From Lasiosphaeris hirsuta (lineage: Eukaryota; Ascomycota; Sordariomycetes; Sordariales; Lasiosphaeriaceae), in NCBI GenBank assembly GCA_030549175.1, contig JAUKUA010000001.1, forward strand, positions 7,254,001 through 7,318,000: a stretch of DNA of 64,000 nucleotides, read 5' to 3'. The notes beneath the pieces were generated by a model that saw only the letters and a list, made by a program, of their open reading frames with translations, did not search any database and was not told where the DNA came from. Positions 10,543 to 21,120 of this stretch are shown piece by piece (position 1 is the stretch's first letter; each line of letters starts with the position of its first letter). The translations under genes were made by a program, and so were the position numbers.

Positions 10543-12965
10543 ATGTACAGAACCAGCTCTCGTTGTGTGACGCAGCCCAGGCGGCTGGGCGCACCCACGA
10601 GAAGCTCTCAAGGCAGTCTTGCGGCTTCGACCCGCCTCCTCAGCTGCCTCGCCCCCTCGATTCACACAACCAGGACGCCGTCCACTCATGCGAGCCGCAG
10701 TGGCTATGTCATCAATGGCCCCGTCCAACGCCATGCCTCGAGACGCTACCTCGCTATGGCTCCCGAAACCACAGAGAAGCAGAAATCCCCTCGCCAGATC
10801 GCGGTCCTCGGCGGCGGCCTGACGGGCCTGTCTGCCGCCTGGCACCTCGCGCAGATGTGCCCCAAGGACAAGATCACGCTGTACGAGGCGACCGACTACC
10901 TCGGTGGGTGGATACAAACCGAGGAGATAGACGTCAAGACGCCCGACGGCAAGCCCGGCCTCGTCTACTTCGAGAAGGCTGCGCGCATGATCCAGGCGCC
11001 GAAGCGGAATGGCACATTGTTCGATGACCTTGTCTTCTACGAGATGGTACGCGATACTATTGCGTGTTTGACGCTGATGTCGTTTGGGCACCTGGACCTA
11101 TGCTGACTGCGGCGGTGTCTAGGTTCACGAGCTCAACCTGGAGAACGAGCTTGTCACCATGGATGCGGAAGCGGCAGCGGAGTTCAAGAGGTACATCTAC
11201 TACCCGGACCATATCGTCGAGATGCCGTCGTTTGGTGGCAAGGGGGTAATAAAAAAGGTTGAGCAGGTCTGGCGGTCGATCATGCTTCTACTCACGGAGC
11301 CGGCTTTTAGGGGTCTCATCCCGGCCATCTTTCACTGGCAAAGTAACAAGAAAGACAGGAAACCTGCATCGGACAATATCTCACTCGGCCAATACTACCT
11401 TGATGGTTTCGGAAATGTCAATATCATCAACAACTTGCTGTCGGCCATGATGCACGGCATTTGGGGTGGTGATGTGTGGAGGCTCAATTCAAAGCGCGGT
11501 CCGGTTGATCCCCCAATAGTGAAGCCTGGCGTAACCGCCATTTCCAACGATGATACCGACCTCATGTTCTCTTTCTATGATGACAAATCCCATAGCGTGT
11601 GGGAACTGGCAATCAAGCACAAGGATGCAAAGATGCTTTGGTTTCGCCAGGGCTTCAGCACCCTAAACAGGGCACTATGGACTTCGTTGGAGCGCATGCC
11701 TAACGTGACAATCCTGAAGAATCACCGTGTCGACTCGATCCGTACTCACAGCACGGGGCTCCTTGCGGTAAGTCACTGGAGTGAAAGCCGGGCGGAGTTT
11801 TGATACCGACGGGCGCGAGCATCACGTTTAACTGACACCGCTTCCCTGGGCTCAGATTGCCGCCAACGGGCGGTTTACGCCTCCGCTTTACGACCGTGTC
11901 GTATCGACCCTCACGGCCAAGACGCTCGCGTCCCTGACTGACAACAAGCTCCCCAGCCTCGCCGACACGCATGCCGTGACGATCCAGCTCGTGAGCCTCT
12001 GGTACCCGACGCCCAACCTCAACGCTCCGCACCACGGCATCGGTTACCTCCTTCCGCAGAGCCTCGCGCCCTCCAAGAACCCCGAGGGCGTGCTAGGCGT
12101 GCTCTTCGACTCGGACCGCGAGGCCCTCAGCCCGCACGACACGGTGCTCGGCACCAAGTTCACCGTCATGATGGGCGGCCACCTGTGGGACGAGATGCCG
12201 GCCGACCTCTGGCCCAGCAACAAGGCCGTGATCAAGATGGCCGAGGAGGCCGTGGCGCGCCACCTGAACCTGACGCCCGAGCAGACGGCCGGCGTGCGCG
12301 CCACCACCAAGGTCTGCCGCGAGTGCATCCCGCAGCACTACGTCGGCCACTGGCGGCGCATGGTGGTTGCGCGCGACGAGCTGCAAGCGGGCTTCGGCGG
12401 CCGCCTCTCGGTCGCCGGCGGCTCGTACCAGATGCCCGGCGTACTGGGCAGCATCCGCGGCGGCCGCGACATCGCCCAGTACCTGAGCGGGTACTACGAC
12501 AGGCGCATCCCTAAGAAGCGCCCGCAGGTCCAGTCGCCCGTGGGCGACACGGGCCTCGACCGCTTCGACAGGAAGCCTGTTTTCATGTGGTGGCCGACGC
12601 ACTGGATACGCGAGAACCCTATAGGGCGCACCTCCACCAAGATGCCCCCGGGGGCGGGGCCGGAAGAAGAGGTGGCGCGCCAGGTTCGACAGGCACCCGA
12701 CAGAGAGACGTGGGTCAAGACGGTCGCGACAATGGCTTTTTGGCTCGCCGCCGCGGCGCTGTGGGTCAAATATGTCGATCAGCCGCTGCAGGAAAGGACG
12801 GGGAGAGAAAGCCAGGTGAGAAAGGAGAGGCGAAACCAGGCAATAGCGGAGAGAGAAAACCGGGCAAGGCTGGGGAGTGAAACCCAGGATACATGGGAGG
12901 GGCAAGGTCAAGATCCAACCGGAGAGTTGGCGCCTGTCGAATCCGACGACGAGGTGTTCGCCTGA
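10543..12965 (+). CDS. hem14: Protoporphyrinogen oxidase, mitochondrial
   Basis: Oxidises protoporphyrinogen IX to protoporphyrin IX, the penultimate step of heme synthesis, at the mitochondrial inner membrane (family knowledge). Exons are 10543-11046, 11123-11767 and 11856-12965, giving 752 residues; introns 11047-11122 and 11768-11855 are both phase 0. Seen: an Arg/Ser-rich, acid-poor presequence (about 1-65), the FAD Rossmann motif VLGGGLTGLSAAW at about residue 88, and a C-terminal PGVLGSIRGGRDIAQY FAD segment. A hydrophobic segment at about 672-688 could be a membrane anchor. Odd points: the usual GPRTLR after the FAD strand reads KAARMIQ, and the tail (about 698-752) is built on a 24-bp repeat. 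The tail may partly be an intron, since a GTGAGA donor sits at 12816. Confidence 0.9.
12800..12895 (+). repeat. 24-bp tandem repeat inside the hem14 tail
   Basis: Four degenerate 24-bp units at 12800-12823, 12824-12847, 12848-12871 and 12872-12895, sharing GGRGAG-N2-GAAA-N2-C. The unit is eight codons, so the frame is kept and the protein shows octamers such as ERRNQAIA and ERENRARL. A weaker fifth unit may follow. Confidence 0.8.
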
Positions 12966-13916
12966 GCTCGGCCAGGGTCGATGACACATAGCCGATCTCC
13001 ATGGATCTGGTGGTAAAGCTTTCTTCAGCACGAGCCTCCGTAAATAACGTTGTTAGACAAATGTGTAACGTATGCGTTAGCCGGATAGACAAGAAAGACA
13101 CTTACTACCTTTGCAAGGTAGATAGATAATATATATAGCATATATCATGGACAAAGTATCATACCCATGGCATCCAGTGTAAGCATGGCATCAGCAGTAT
13201 AAACACACCAACACAATAACACGCTCCTCAATGTAAAAAAACCACCCGCTGCCATTTATTTGCCACTTTTTGGTATCATTTCATTAACTTGGCTATGTTC
13301 ACCCCTCCGCCACCCCTTTTCACCAATCGATGGGTCCCTCTATCCCTTCGGAGAAGCCACCACCGACCGTCTGTCAACCTTGGCCCCCTCCGCACAGCCG
13401 CAGAGAAAACGGTCGCGCTCTCTCCAAGCAACAAGGGAGCGACAGACACACACAACAATCCCTCCCTCTTCATCCATCTCCGTGTCTCTAGTCCTCGCCC
13501 GATAAAATATCAGCATGGATGGACGGACAAGCAATACACCCCGCCCCCCCCTCCACCAACCCCCCCTTATAAAAAATAAGAAAAGTAAAATTCCATCCGA
13601 TGCTCATGCTCATGCCCATGCCAAGCCCCCCCCCCCCTTTCCGTATAAGTAAGGCAGTCAACGTAGCTATTCCCTGAAATAGGACGCCAGGAGGCGCTGC
13701 CGCGGCCGCTGCCCCCGTCGCAAGACGATGCGTGAGAAAAAAAAAAGCAAATGTAAAATGTTGAGAGGAAACAAAGGGGGCATCAGGATATACAAAGGCC
13801 CCGCTTCCACTTCACTTGCTGTCACTCCCCCCTTAGGGGGAATTCATAAAATCAACCAACGAGAAGCCTTCATCATCGAACATATCCATGATTTGAAGGT
13901 GCCAGAGCCACCACGA
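12966..13916. other. Intergenic, convergent 3' ends of hem14 and med14
   Basis: Holds the two 3' UTRs. CT-rich with C homopolymers near 13540-13555 and 13627-13638. No supported gene. Confidence 0.6.
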
Positions 13917-13974
13917 CTAGTCGACAACAAGAGGCGCGCTACTCGTCCCCATCCCTCCTCCCCCACGCTGCTGA

Positions 13975-14018
<44 letters not shown>

Positions 14019-17000
14019 GTGATGCTGCTGCTGCGCGTGCTGCTGCGCCGCCATGGCCTGAGCATGTTGTTGAGCGTGGGCGTGCTGCTGAGCAGCGTGT
14101 TGGCGTTGCTGCTGCAGCGTGGACTGCGGAAACCTCGCGGGCTGTTGCTGTTGTTGTTGCTGCTGCTGCGGCTGGGCGACGGGTCCTTGGCCCTGGCTCA
14201 GTCCCTGAACCTGGCCAGGACCCGGAGCCTGTGGCGTTGGTGCTACGGGAGTGGCCTGTTCTTGCGGCTGCGGCTGCGGTTGCGGCACTGGCGGCGGCGT
14301 GCCCACGAGCGACCTCATGGCGGCATCAATCATGCTGAGCAACGGCTCGATACCTGTCTCCATATCCGCTGCGGCACCCATACCGAGTACTCTGATTCCT
14401 TCCACGTTGGTCGACCAGACCTTCTCTTTGAGCACCTTGCCGAACTCATCGTTGCGGCTCTTGATAGCAGCACTCGGGTCCGCCCATGCGGCACTTCCGC
14501 CGGCGCCGGTGAGGTCAGGACAGTACACATGCCACATGGTCTTGCCCTTCCGGATTCGGGGCTTGATATCCAAATTGACCATCCTCCGCGGCGCGCCAGG
14601 CGGCGTCGTCAGAGCGAACCTGATTGTAACCCAATTCAGGCCCTTGTGGAATGCTTGGAAGCTACCTTCATTTTTCATGGCGATGGGCTCCCACGCGTCA
14701 TCAATCTTGTCTAAGCCGCGGAATAGTGGGAGAGTAGCGAGGAACCACGTGGGTAAGCTCTCGAAGCTTGGCGAGCTTGCTGCCTGCCTCAGGTAGTCAA
14801 GAACCCGCAGGTGCGGGTTGCCTTTCTCGAGCTTGATGTCCACACCCGTGTCTTTGCCAAGGTCAAGCCGCACTGTCCACACACGCGACTTATCCTGTGG
14901 AGGCGGGGGACCGCCCAATAGGCCCGGTAATGTTGCGGGAGTAGGAGCATCGCTGCTGCGGTACGTGAAGACAACTTCGCGCAGCGTCACCCGCTCGGCA
15001 ATCACGTTTTTCCCAGCGCGACGAATGGCCTCTACAAAGTCCACCAGTCGCTCCAGGGCTCGTATGCGGGCCTCTAGCAGTGTGACCATGGGTGTGCCCA
15101 TATCTGCCCGCAGCTGCAAAGTAAATTGGCCAATACGACCGTCGAACGCGATATCATTGCCGACACTCCCCTTGAGAAGTTGAAATTTGGCCTTGTTGGT
15201 GACTGCAAGCCTGGCTTCCGCGATGATCTTAATTCGCGAGTCGCGCTTCTGCTGGGGTGAACCGACATCAGAAGTCGTCACGTCTTCCGAGTAGGACTGA
15301 ACACCCCTGAAAATAATAGGAATGAAGTCTTTTGCCCATGGTGTCGATGAGGAAGCATCTGGGGCGTCCTTCCGAGATCGCAGCATGTCTGACAGCCGCA
15401 CAAATAGCGTCGGCATTGTAATTTGAGGGGGTAGGCTATAGTTCGTTGATGGTCGAGCGGCGTGGCCTACCCTCTTAGTGTGAAGCTCACGGAGATCGGT
15501 AATTTGGGATATCATCCCAGAAGTATACACCGTTAGGTTCTGGAAGAAGGTGTCGGATAAGCTCAATTGACCAGACGACATGGGCATCTTGGTGAACATT
15601 TTTAAGCGGGTGGTTTGTGCACCTGGTTGCAGCGAAGATCTGCCAAAGGGATTAATTAGCATAGCGCACAGTTATCCAGGAGGGGACTCCACTCACAACT
15701 CGACCAACCACCACTGGTCGCCGCCCAAACTTATGCTCATCATGACAAACCATTGGGGGGTCCAGCCAATCTTCCTCATCCACACAGCCTGGAACGTGTC
15801 TCGAGAGGGCGGGGCACTCGAATGGACAATGTTCTTCATCTCCTCTTGCGTTATGGGAGTCCGCAAGACTGTCCACCCTATGGACTTGGCTCTGCTGCTC
15901 AGATCCCTCATCGTGTAGGCGCACCGAAGCTGCTCCAAGTGAGTCGGTCCCTCTTCGGCCGGGTTAGGGCTGGAGTTGAGCTTCTTCTGCCCTTCGAGAA
16001 TAAGTGGTGATGGCGGAAGCATGATAAATGAGCCTGTCATGGTATCGACCCTGACGGCCGCATTTTCATAGTCGAATAACTGCAGCGTCAAGGAGGATTC
16101 GGAGGGTTCCTCCTTCGAGACCTCGAGCGCCAGCCTCGCTTGTCTAAGGGCGAAGCGGGGCTTACTCAAAAGCTTATTGTAGATCGATCTAAGGAGATAC
16201 TCCACATGCCGAGCGATGACTGTTGTCAACAAGTCCTCGACCGATATGGTCTCGGTATCGAAGGGAATATCAAAATCTTTGACTTCCTTGTTGTCGCGGA
16301 ACCACCTCAAGCTGAGACGGCTTGGGGACTTTGGGTCCGGAAGCCCGTTAGGGCCGTTGCCGCTGCTCACTCCGAGGATAATCCAGCTCTTGGAACCTTG
16401 GGGGTGGGGACGGTTGATCCAGTACTGTATCGCCATGGCGCGATTTAACCTCTCGACGCTCAGGGTATCGATCCATCTCGCCCTGCTTAGTTCTACGGCC
16501 TGGCGCCAGAATTCCGTGATCTTCTGCGTTAGGACAAATTCGTGCAGGTACTTGTAACAGCCCGCCAAGCCATCGGTGGCCAATGCGTGGTTGACCTTGA
16601 CCTCAAGAGCCGCACGAACGGGTTCTGACACTTCTTCCTGTGCTGGCGTGAAGAGAAACCTGAAGTCGATGAACCAAAACTGCTCCTCAAAATTCTCGTC
16701 ACCAATCGTCAGATCTACTTCGAATTCGCCCTTGACTTTGAATGTTACCCTCCCAGAGTCAATGGAGTAGTCTCTGAAGGCAAGTGGGATTTTGTCGTAT
16801 TCGTCAAAGCTCAGTCGCACGCTCAACATAGTATTGATGTTGTCAATCCAAACATCCTTCTCCTCGACCGTAATGGGAGGAGGCTCCAGGTAGCCAAGCT
16901 GCTGCAGTCAGTATGCGCATCAACAAACCCCCTCGCGGGGGGGAAACTTACTTCGGGCATCCAAGACACCTCGCCAGACGTCAGTATTTCGAGAGCAGTC

Positions 17001-17653
17001 TTCAAATCGGGGCTCGGCAGCTTTGCCCAGTGAAGCTCGTGCTTGACCTTGATCAAGTCCCAGAAAACCATGTTGAACTCCTCCACCTTCGCAGCCAAGT
17101 GGGATCGTATGTCGATGAGTTTCGACACTTTTTCCGATTTTTTGCTCCATTCGGTGATGACAAGCGCCTTGACCCATCTCGAATGCAGGTCCTGTATTGT
17201 TTTCAAGAGAGTCGTCTTCTTCTCCAGGCTCTCCGGTGAAGTATCGTCTGCGCCGGTATACTGATAGCCAGCATTGCCGTTGACTGCGGTCGGGGGTCCG
17301 GGTTTAGACGCCAAGGTTGCGATGGTATCCTGTAATGTTCCGTGTGAGAACTGTGCAAGCCTTGCGAGGATGAGATTTAAAGGTAGAATGTCGGCCGTGA
17401 TGTGCTGGATTTCGTCGGGGAGGTCGTCCATAGTCGGGCGATGCGCCGTCACCGCGCCACCATTAGGGTCGCTGTCGATATCCATCCCGGAGTCGCCATT
17501 TCCGTTAGTGAAGTCGGCGAGGATACCCTTCCCCTTGTCGGGAGTAAACTCGCGCTTCACCACCGCACCTCCATTGGCCCCGTTCATCCATGAGTCGTGA
17601 TTGGATCGCACACCGTTATGTGTTCCGTTTTCCATGCTGAAGGCGCCAGGCAT
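13917..17653 (-). CDS. med14: Mediator complex subunit 14
   Basis: Scaffold of the Mediator coactivator, bridging head, middle and tail modules for RNA polymerase II (family knowledge). Exons 17653-16952, 16901-15697 and 15639-13917 give 1209 residues; introns 16902-16951 (50 bp) and 15640-15696 (57 bp). The Med14 N-terminal signature is clear: DLPDEIQHITADILPLNLIL, then LARLAQFSHGTLQ. Family segments cross the first junction (QLGYLEPPPITVEEKD) and follow it (LSFDEYDKIPLAF). The C-terminal ~100 residues are low-complexity with long poly-Gln and Gln/His runs. ATG 17635 (MENGTHNG) is a plausible alternative start that resembles the family N-terminus. The first intron ends in CAGCAG, allowing two acceptors. 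Confidence 0.93.
13966..14172 (-). repeat. Poly-Gln-coding CAG/CAA tracts in med14
   Basis: On the minus strand, mixed CAG and CAA codons encode about 14 consecutive Gln near the C-terminus (13969-14030) and a second run of Gln near 14146-14172, with Gln/His/Ala runs between them. Confidence 0.9.
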
Positions 17654-19168
17654 GCTGCGCGTGACCTCTTCGCCGCACGCTCGGCCGTTCCCCTATGAAC
17701 ACTTCCCCTGTGAGTATCCGCCAGTTTCCAGGGATGTGAAGGCCAGGATGGAGAGGGAAAAAAGGTCCGCAACACGGCGGATGTCGCTATCACGCGCGTT
17801 ACTGTGTCTAATAGCCGGCTGGGTCGAGCGTGGTCGGTGGGTTCGCGGTGATAACCATGAGCTGGAACGAGTAATGTGACGTCGAGAAGCGGGTTTCCCA
17901 GAAGTCTTTCTTCGGATTGAGCAAGCGCGCATCCGCCAGCGGCTCAGGCGTCGACAGAAAAGCGAGCGTCGCGACTGCCCATCACTCGCCGCAGCCGATT
18001 TGGGGCTGCGTTGGACGGGCTCGGGGGTTGCGCGACGGAAGGGAAATGAGTTGGTCGAGACACGCTCCAGCGGTCGGAGAATGAGACGCAGGCGGCGAGA
18101 TGCGACGCGCGCACACGAGGGCGGCTCGGTAGCGATCGAGATGATATTCGTGTTAAAGGCTGTCTCAGTCAATTTCCAGTAAAAATTTGGCAGCGAGATG
18201 TCGTTCTGAGGCGGTGATGGACCAGCCGTACGAGGGTCTGGTGGTTGAATGTTTCGATTTTCCGTCAAAGAAACGATGCCTTTGCAGCCGGAATCTCGAT
18301 TGAGGCTGGGGGGGGGACCCGCCGGCGGTCATGCCTGATGAGTAAGGCACAAACGGCACTGCGCTTGCACTTGGAGCCGCCAGCCCATCAAGCCACATGG
18401 ATTCATTCCGACCTTCCGCGGCCGTGTGTCTTCCATTTCCTTATCCGATAAAACCCCGGTGCAACCCACCCGCCATTAAACATTGAATTCTGGCTGTTAC
18501 GAAGTACGAAGGCCGCAGCTCTCTGCGTCAGCTAAAACAAATGGGTCTACGGTAGGTATATCTTCACCAAAGCCCGCAACAAAGAAGCAAGTCATTTTTG
18601 AGGCCTGAATGCCTTGGTTTCCATTTGAAGAAATACGTAATCTGGCCCAGCGCGTTGCGAAACCCACCGGCCCGAAATGCTCAAGCCGTCTGCGTCCCAG
18701 CCCAAGGGCCAAGCTCACAACAGTCAACAAAATAGGAAAGGCAGCGATCGTTACACGCGAGCCATTGCCACACAATCGCACAGGGACAGATACAGGCACA
18801 GACATTCTTCCATTGGAGACAGTCGATTTGGGTCTTCCCTTGCTGCAAGACATAGCAAACCATACCACCCTAAGAACTCCAGCGACCCTGCTCAACTTGG
18901 ACTATACCGATCTCGTTCCACCGTCATCATTTCGTCGGCCTTGCCCTGCTTTGCCCAGCGGCAGACCAAGCCCCAACTGCACCCCTCCGTGTGCCCCAAG
19001 ACATGTCTGTCCCAATAACACCGGAACATGTGCCCAAAATTGAGGTGATCAAGCCCGTGATATGCTCAACTGTTCCATATTATGGTCTGATAACCATGCG
19101 GCCAGGTCAATGAAGCCAGGCCAGCGACCAGGCTAACGAAACAAACGCCGTCTCTAGAACCAAGCCAC
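17654..19168. other. Intergenic: med14 promoter and zwf1 3' side
   Basis: About 1.5 kb. Frames 17693-18268 (-) and 18609-19043 (+) lack domains and are not called. No RNA gene was seen. Confidence 0.6.
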
Positions 19169-21120
19169 TCACAGGGAATACTTGTTTCCAGCCAGCGCCG
19201 ACGTTGTTGGCCACTGGTATCCCGCCGCATCGCTAAACTTGTATCCATACGATGCAGTAAAGTCATCCAACACCGCGGGGCCACGAGAGCCTATCGTTTT
19301 ATTAGCATATTTCCAGTCAGTACACGTTCGATTCGGACTAGCTCACCATAGGGATACTCCATAGGGATTATCTCCTTGTTATCATCCAGGTAGTGCAGGA
19401 GCGGTGTGAAGATCCTCCAGCTAGCATCCAGCTCGTCGTCGCGGACAAAGTTGGAGTGGTCGCCCTTCAGGCAGTCGAGAATCAGAGACTCATACGCCTC
19501 GGGGATCTTCAGATCCGAGAAACGTCTCCGGTAGGTCAAGTCAAGCTCTGTGACAACCGTCTGCATGCTCAGGCCTGGGAGCTTCGAGTTCATCTTGATG
19601 TAGACGCTCTCGTTGGGCTGGATGCGCATGACGAGCTCGTTCCGAGGAATATCCTTAAAGATCCCCGATGTCACGTCCTTGAATTGGACGCGAATTTCCG
19701 TCTTTTGCTCGTTGAGCGCCTTGCCCGCCTTCATGATAAAGGGTACGCCGTCCCACCGCTCATTCTTTATGTACGCAACCAGCGCACAGAACGTAGGGCA
19801 CCGGGACTCCTTGGGAACTGTGTCGTCCTCCTTATACGCCGGCTTGCTTCCATCGAGCGACTTCCCGTACTGGCCAATGATGACGTTCTTGGGTTCGATG
19901 GCCGGGATGGCGCGGAGCACCCGCACCTTTTCGTCGCGAATATCCTCGGATGAGAACGAGATAGGGCGCTCCATAGCGAGGAGGGTGAGGACCTGGAGTA
20001 GATGGTTCTGCATAACGTCGCGGATAATGCCGAACTCGTCAAAGTATCCGCCACGACCCTCGGTGCCAAAGGGTTCCTTGAACGTAATCTGCACATTATC
20101 AATATGGTGCCTGTTCCACGTAGCGCCGAGGAACGAGTTGCCGAATCGAAGAATGAGGATGTTCTTGACCATCTCCTTGCCGAGGTAGTGGTCGATGCGG
20201 AAGAGCTCATCCTCCTTCCAGTCAGGCTCCAGCGACTTTTGAAGCTCGCGGGAACTCGCCAGGTCCTTCCCGAAGGGCTTCTCGACCTACAACAGTATTA
20301 ATATATGATATGAGCAAGCCGCCATTAAACTCACGATGACGCGGGCAATGCCCCTGGTCGGATAGCAGCACTTCTTTAGATGCTGCGACACAATCGTAAA
20401 GACACTGGGGGGCAATGCCATGTAGAATAGTCGGTTCGTCTCGGGCCTGCCCTTCTCGAGCTCCTCCAGGTGCTTGTTGAGTTGCAAGAACGAGTCGTCC
20501 CGGTCGTACTGGCCCGAAACATATGTGCAAAGGCCGGCAAAGTCCTCTAGCTGTTGCTCGATATCCTTCGTCGGAGTCTTGATGTACGACTTGATGCGGC
20601 GCAAGTATTCCTCGTGGTCCATTTTCGTCCGCGCATAGCCCACGATCTTGATGTCGTTGGGCAGGAAGCCATTTCGGTACTACACTGCTATTTAGTCTCC
20701 CTTCCCCTTTATCCCAGGGGTGGGGCTATTGACGTACGAGTCCAAAAAGCGCTGGGTACTAGGAGGGGTCAGCCAATCGTTACATAGGGGCATTCGCATT
20801 TCACATACAGTCTTCTTTTTGGCAAGATCGCCGGAGGCACCAAGAACAACAATCACGGTGTTGTTCTTGAGCTCGATGGCACTGGGCAGCGATTCCGGTC
20901 AGCACCGAACCAGACGACAGACACACTCTCATTTCGCAGCGAGACCCCAAAGCCCAAACACCAAGCGAGGTTGCGAATGTCGTCGCGCCCTCGGTGCGGA
21001 GCTGTCCTGACGGAGCTGCCCTGGCTAGGCGTCCAAGCTCTGCTGGGCTGGGAGCCGGGTGGGTGGTGTTGGAGGGCGGGGTGGTGGCGGTACTCACGCT
21101 CCATGCGGGTCAGATGCCAT
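19169..21120 (-). CDS. zwf1: Glucose-6-phosphate 1-dehydrogenase
   Basis: First, NADPH-yielding step of the oxidative pentose phosphate pathway, cytosolic (family knowledge). Six exons: 21120-21098, 20881-20809, 20758-20738, 20679-20335, 20286-19347 and 19290-19169. They join to 507 residues, the normal family length. Seen: cofactor-binding motif GASGDLA at about residue 22, catalytic RIDHYLGKE, the structural segment EKPFG, and a C-terminal RGPAVLDDFTASYGYKFSDA. The first exon (23 nt, MASDPHGA) is followed by a 216-bp intron; exon 3 is a 21-nt micro-exon encoding YPALFGL. All other introns are 48-58 bp. Without the micro-exon the conserved KKTYPALFGLYRNG block would be broken, so I am confident in it. 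It is divergent from rpl33 across a 2.6-kb gap. Confidence 0.95.

Noticed and set aside
12766..13101. Antisense frame with LPGFLSP repeats
   Set aside because: Mirror of the 24-bp repeat in hem14; no independent start or conserved sequence.
18609..19043. 144-codon frame (+)
   Set aside because: Pro/Thr-rich with no family features; sits between med14 promoter and zwf1 terminator.
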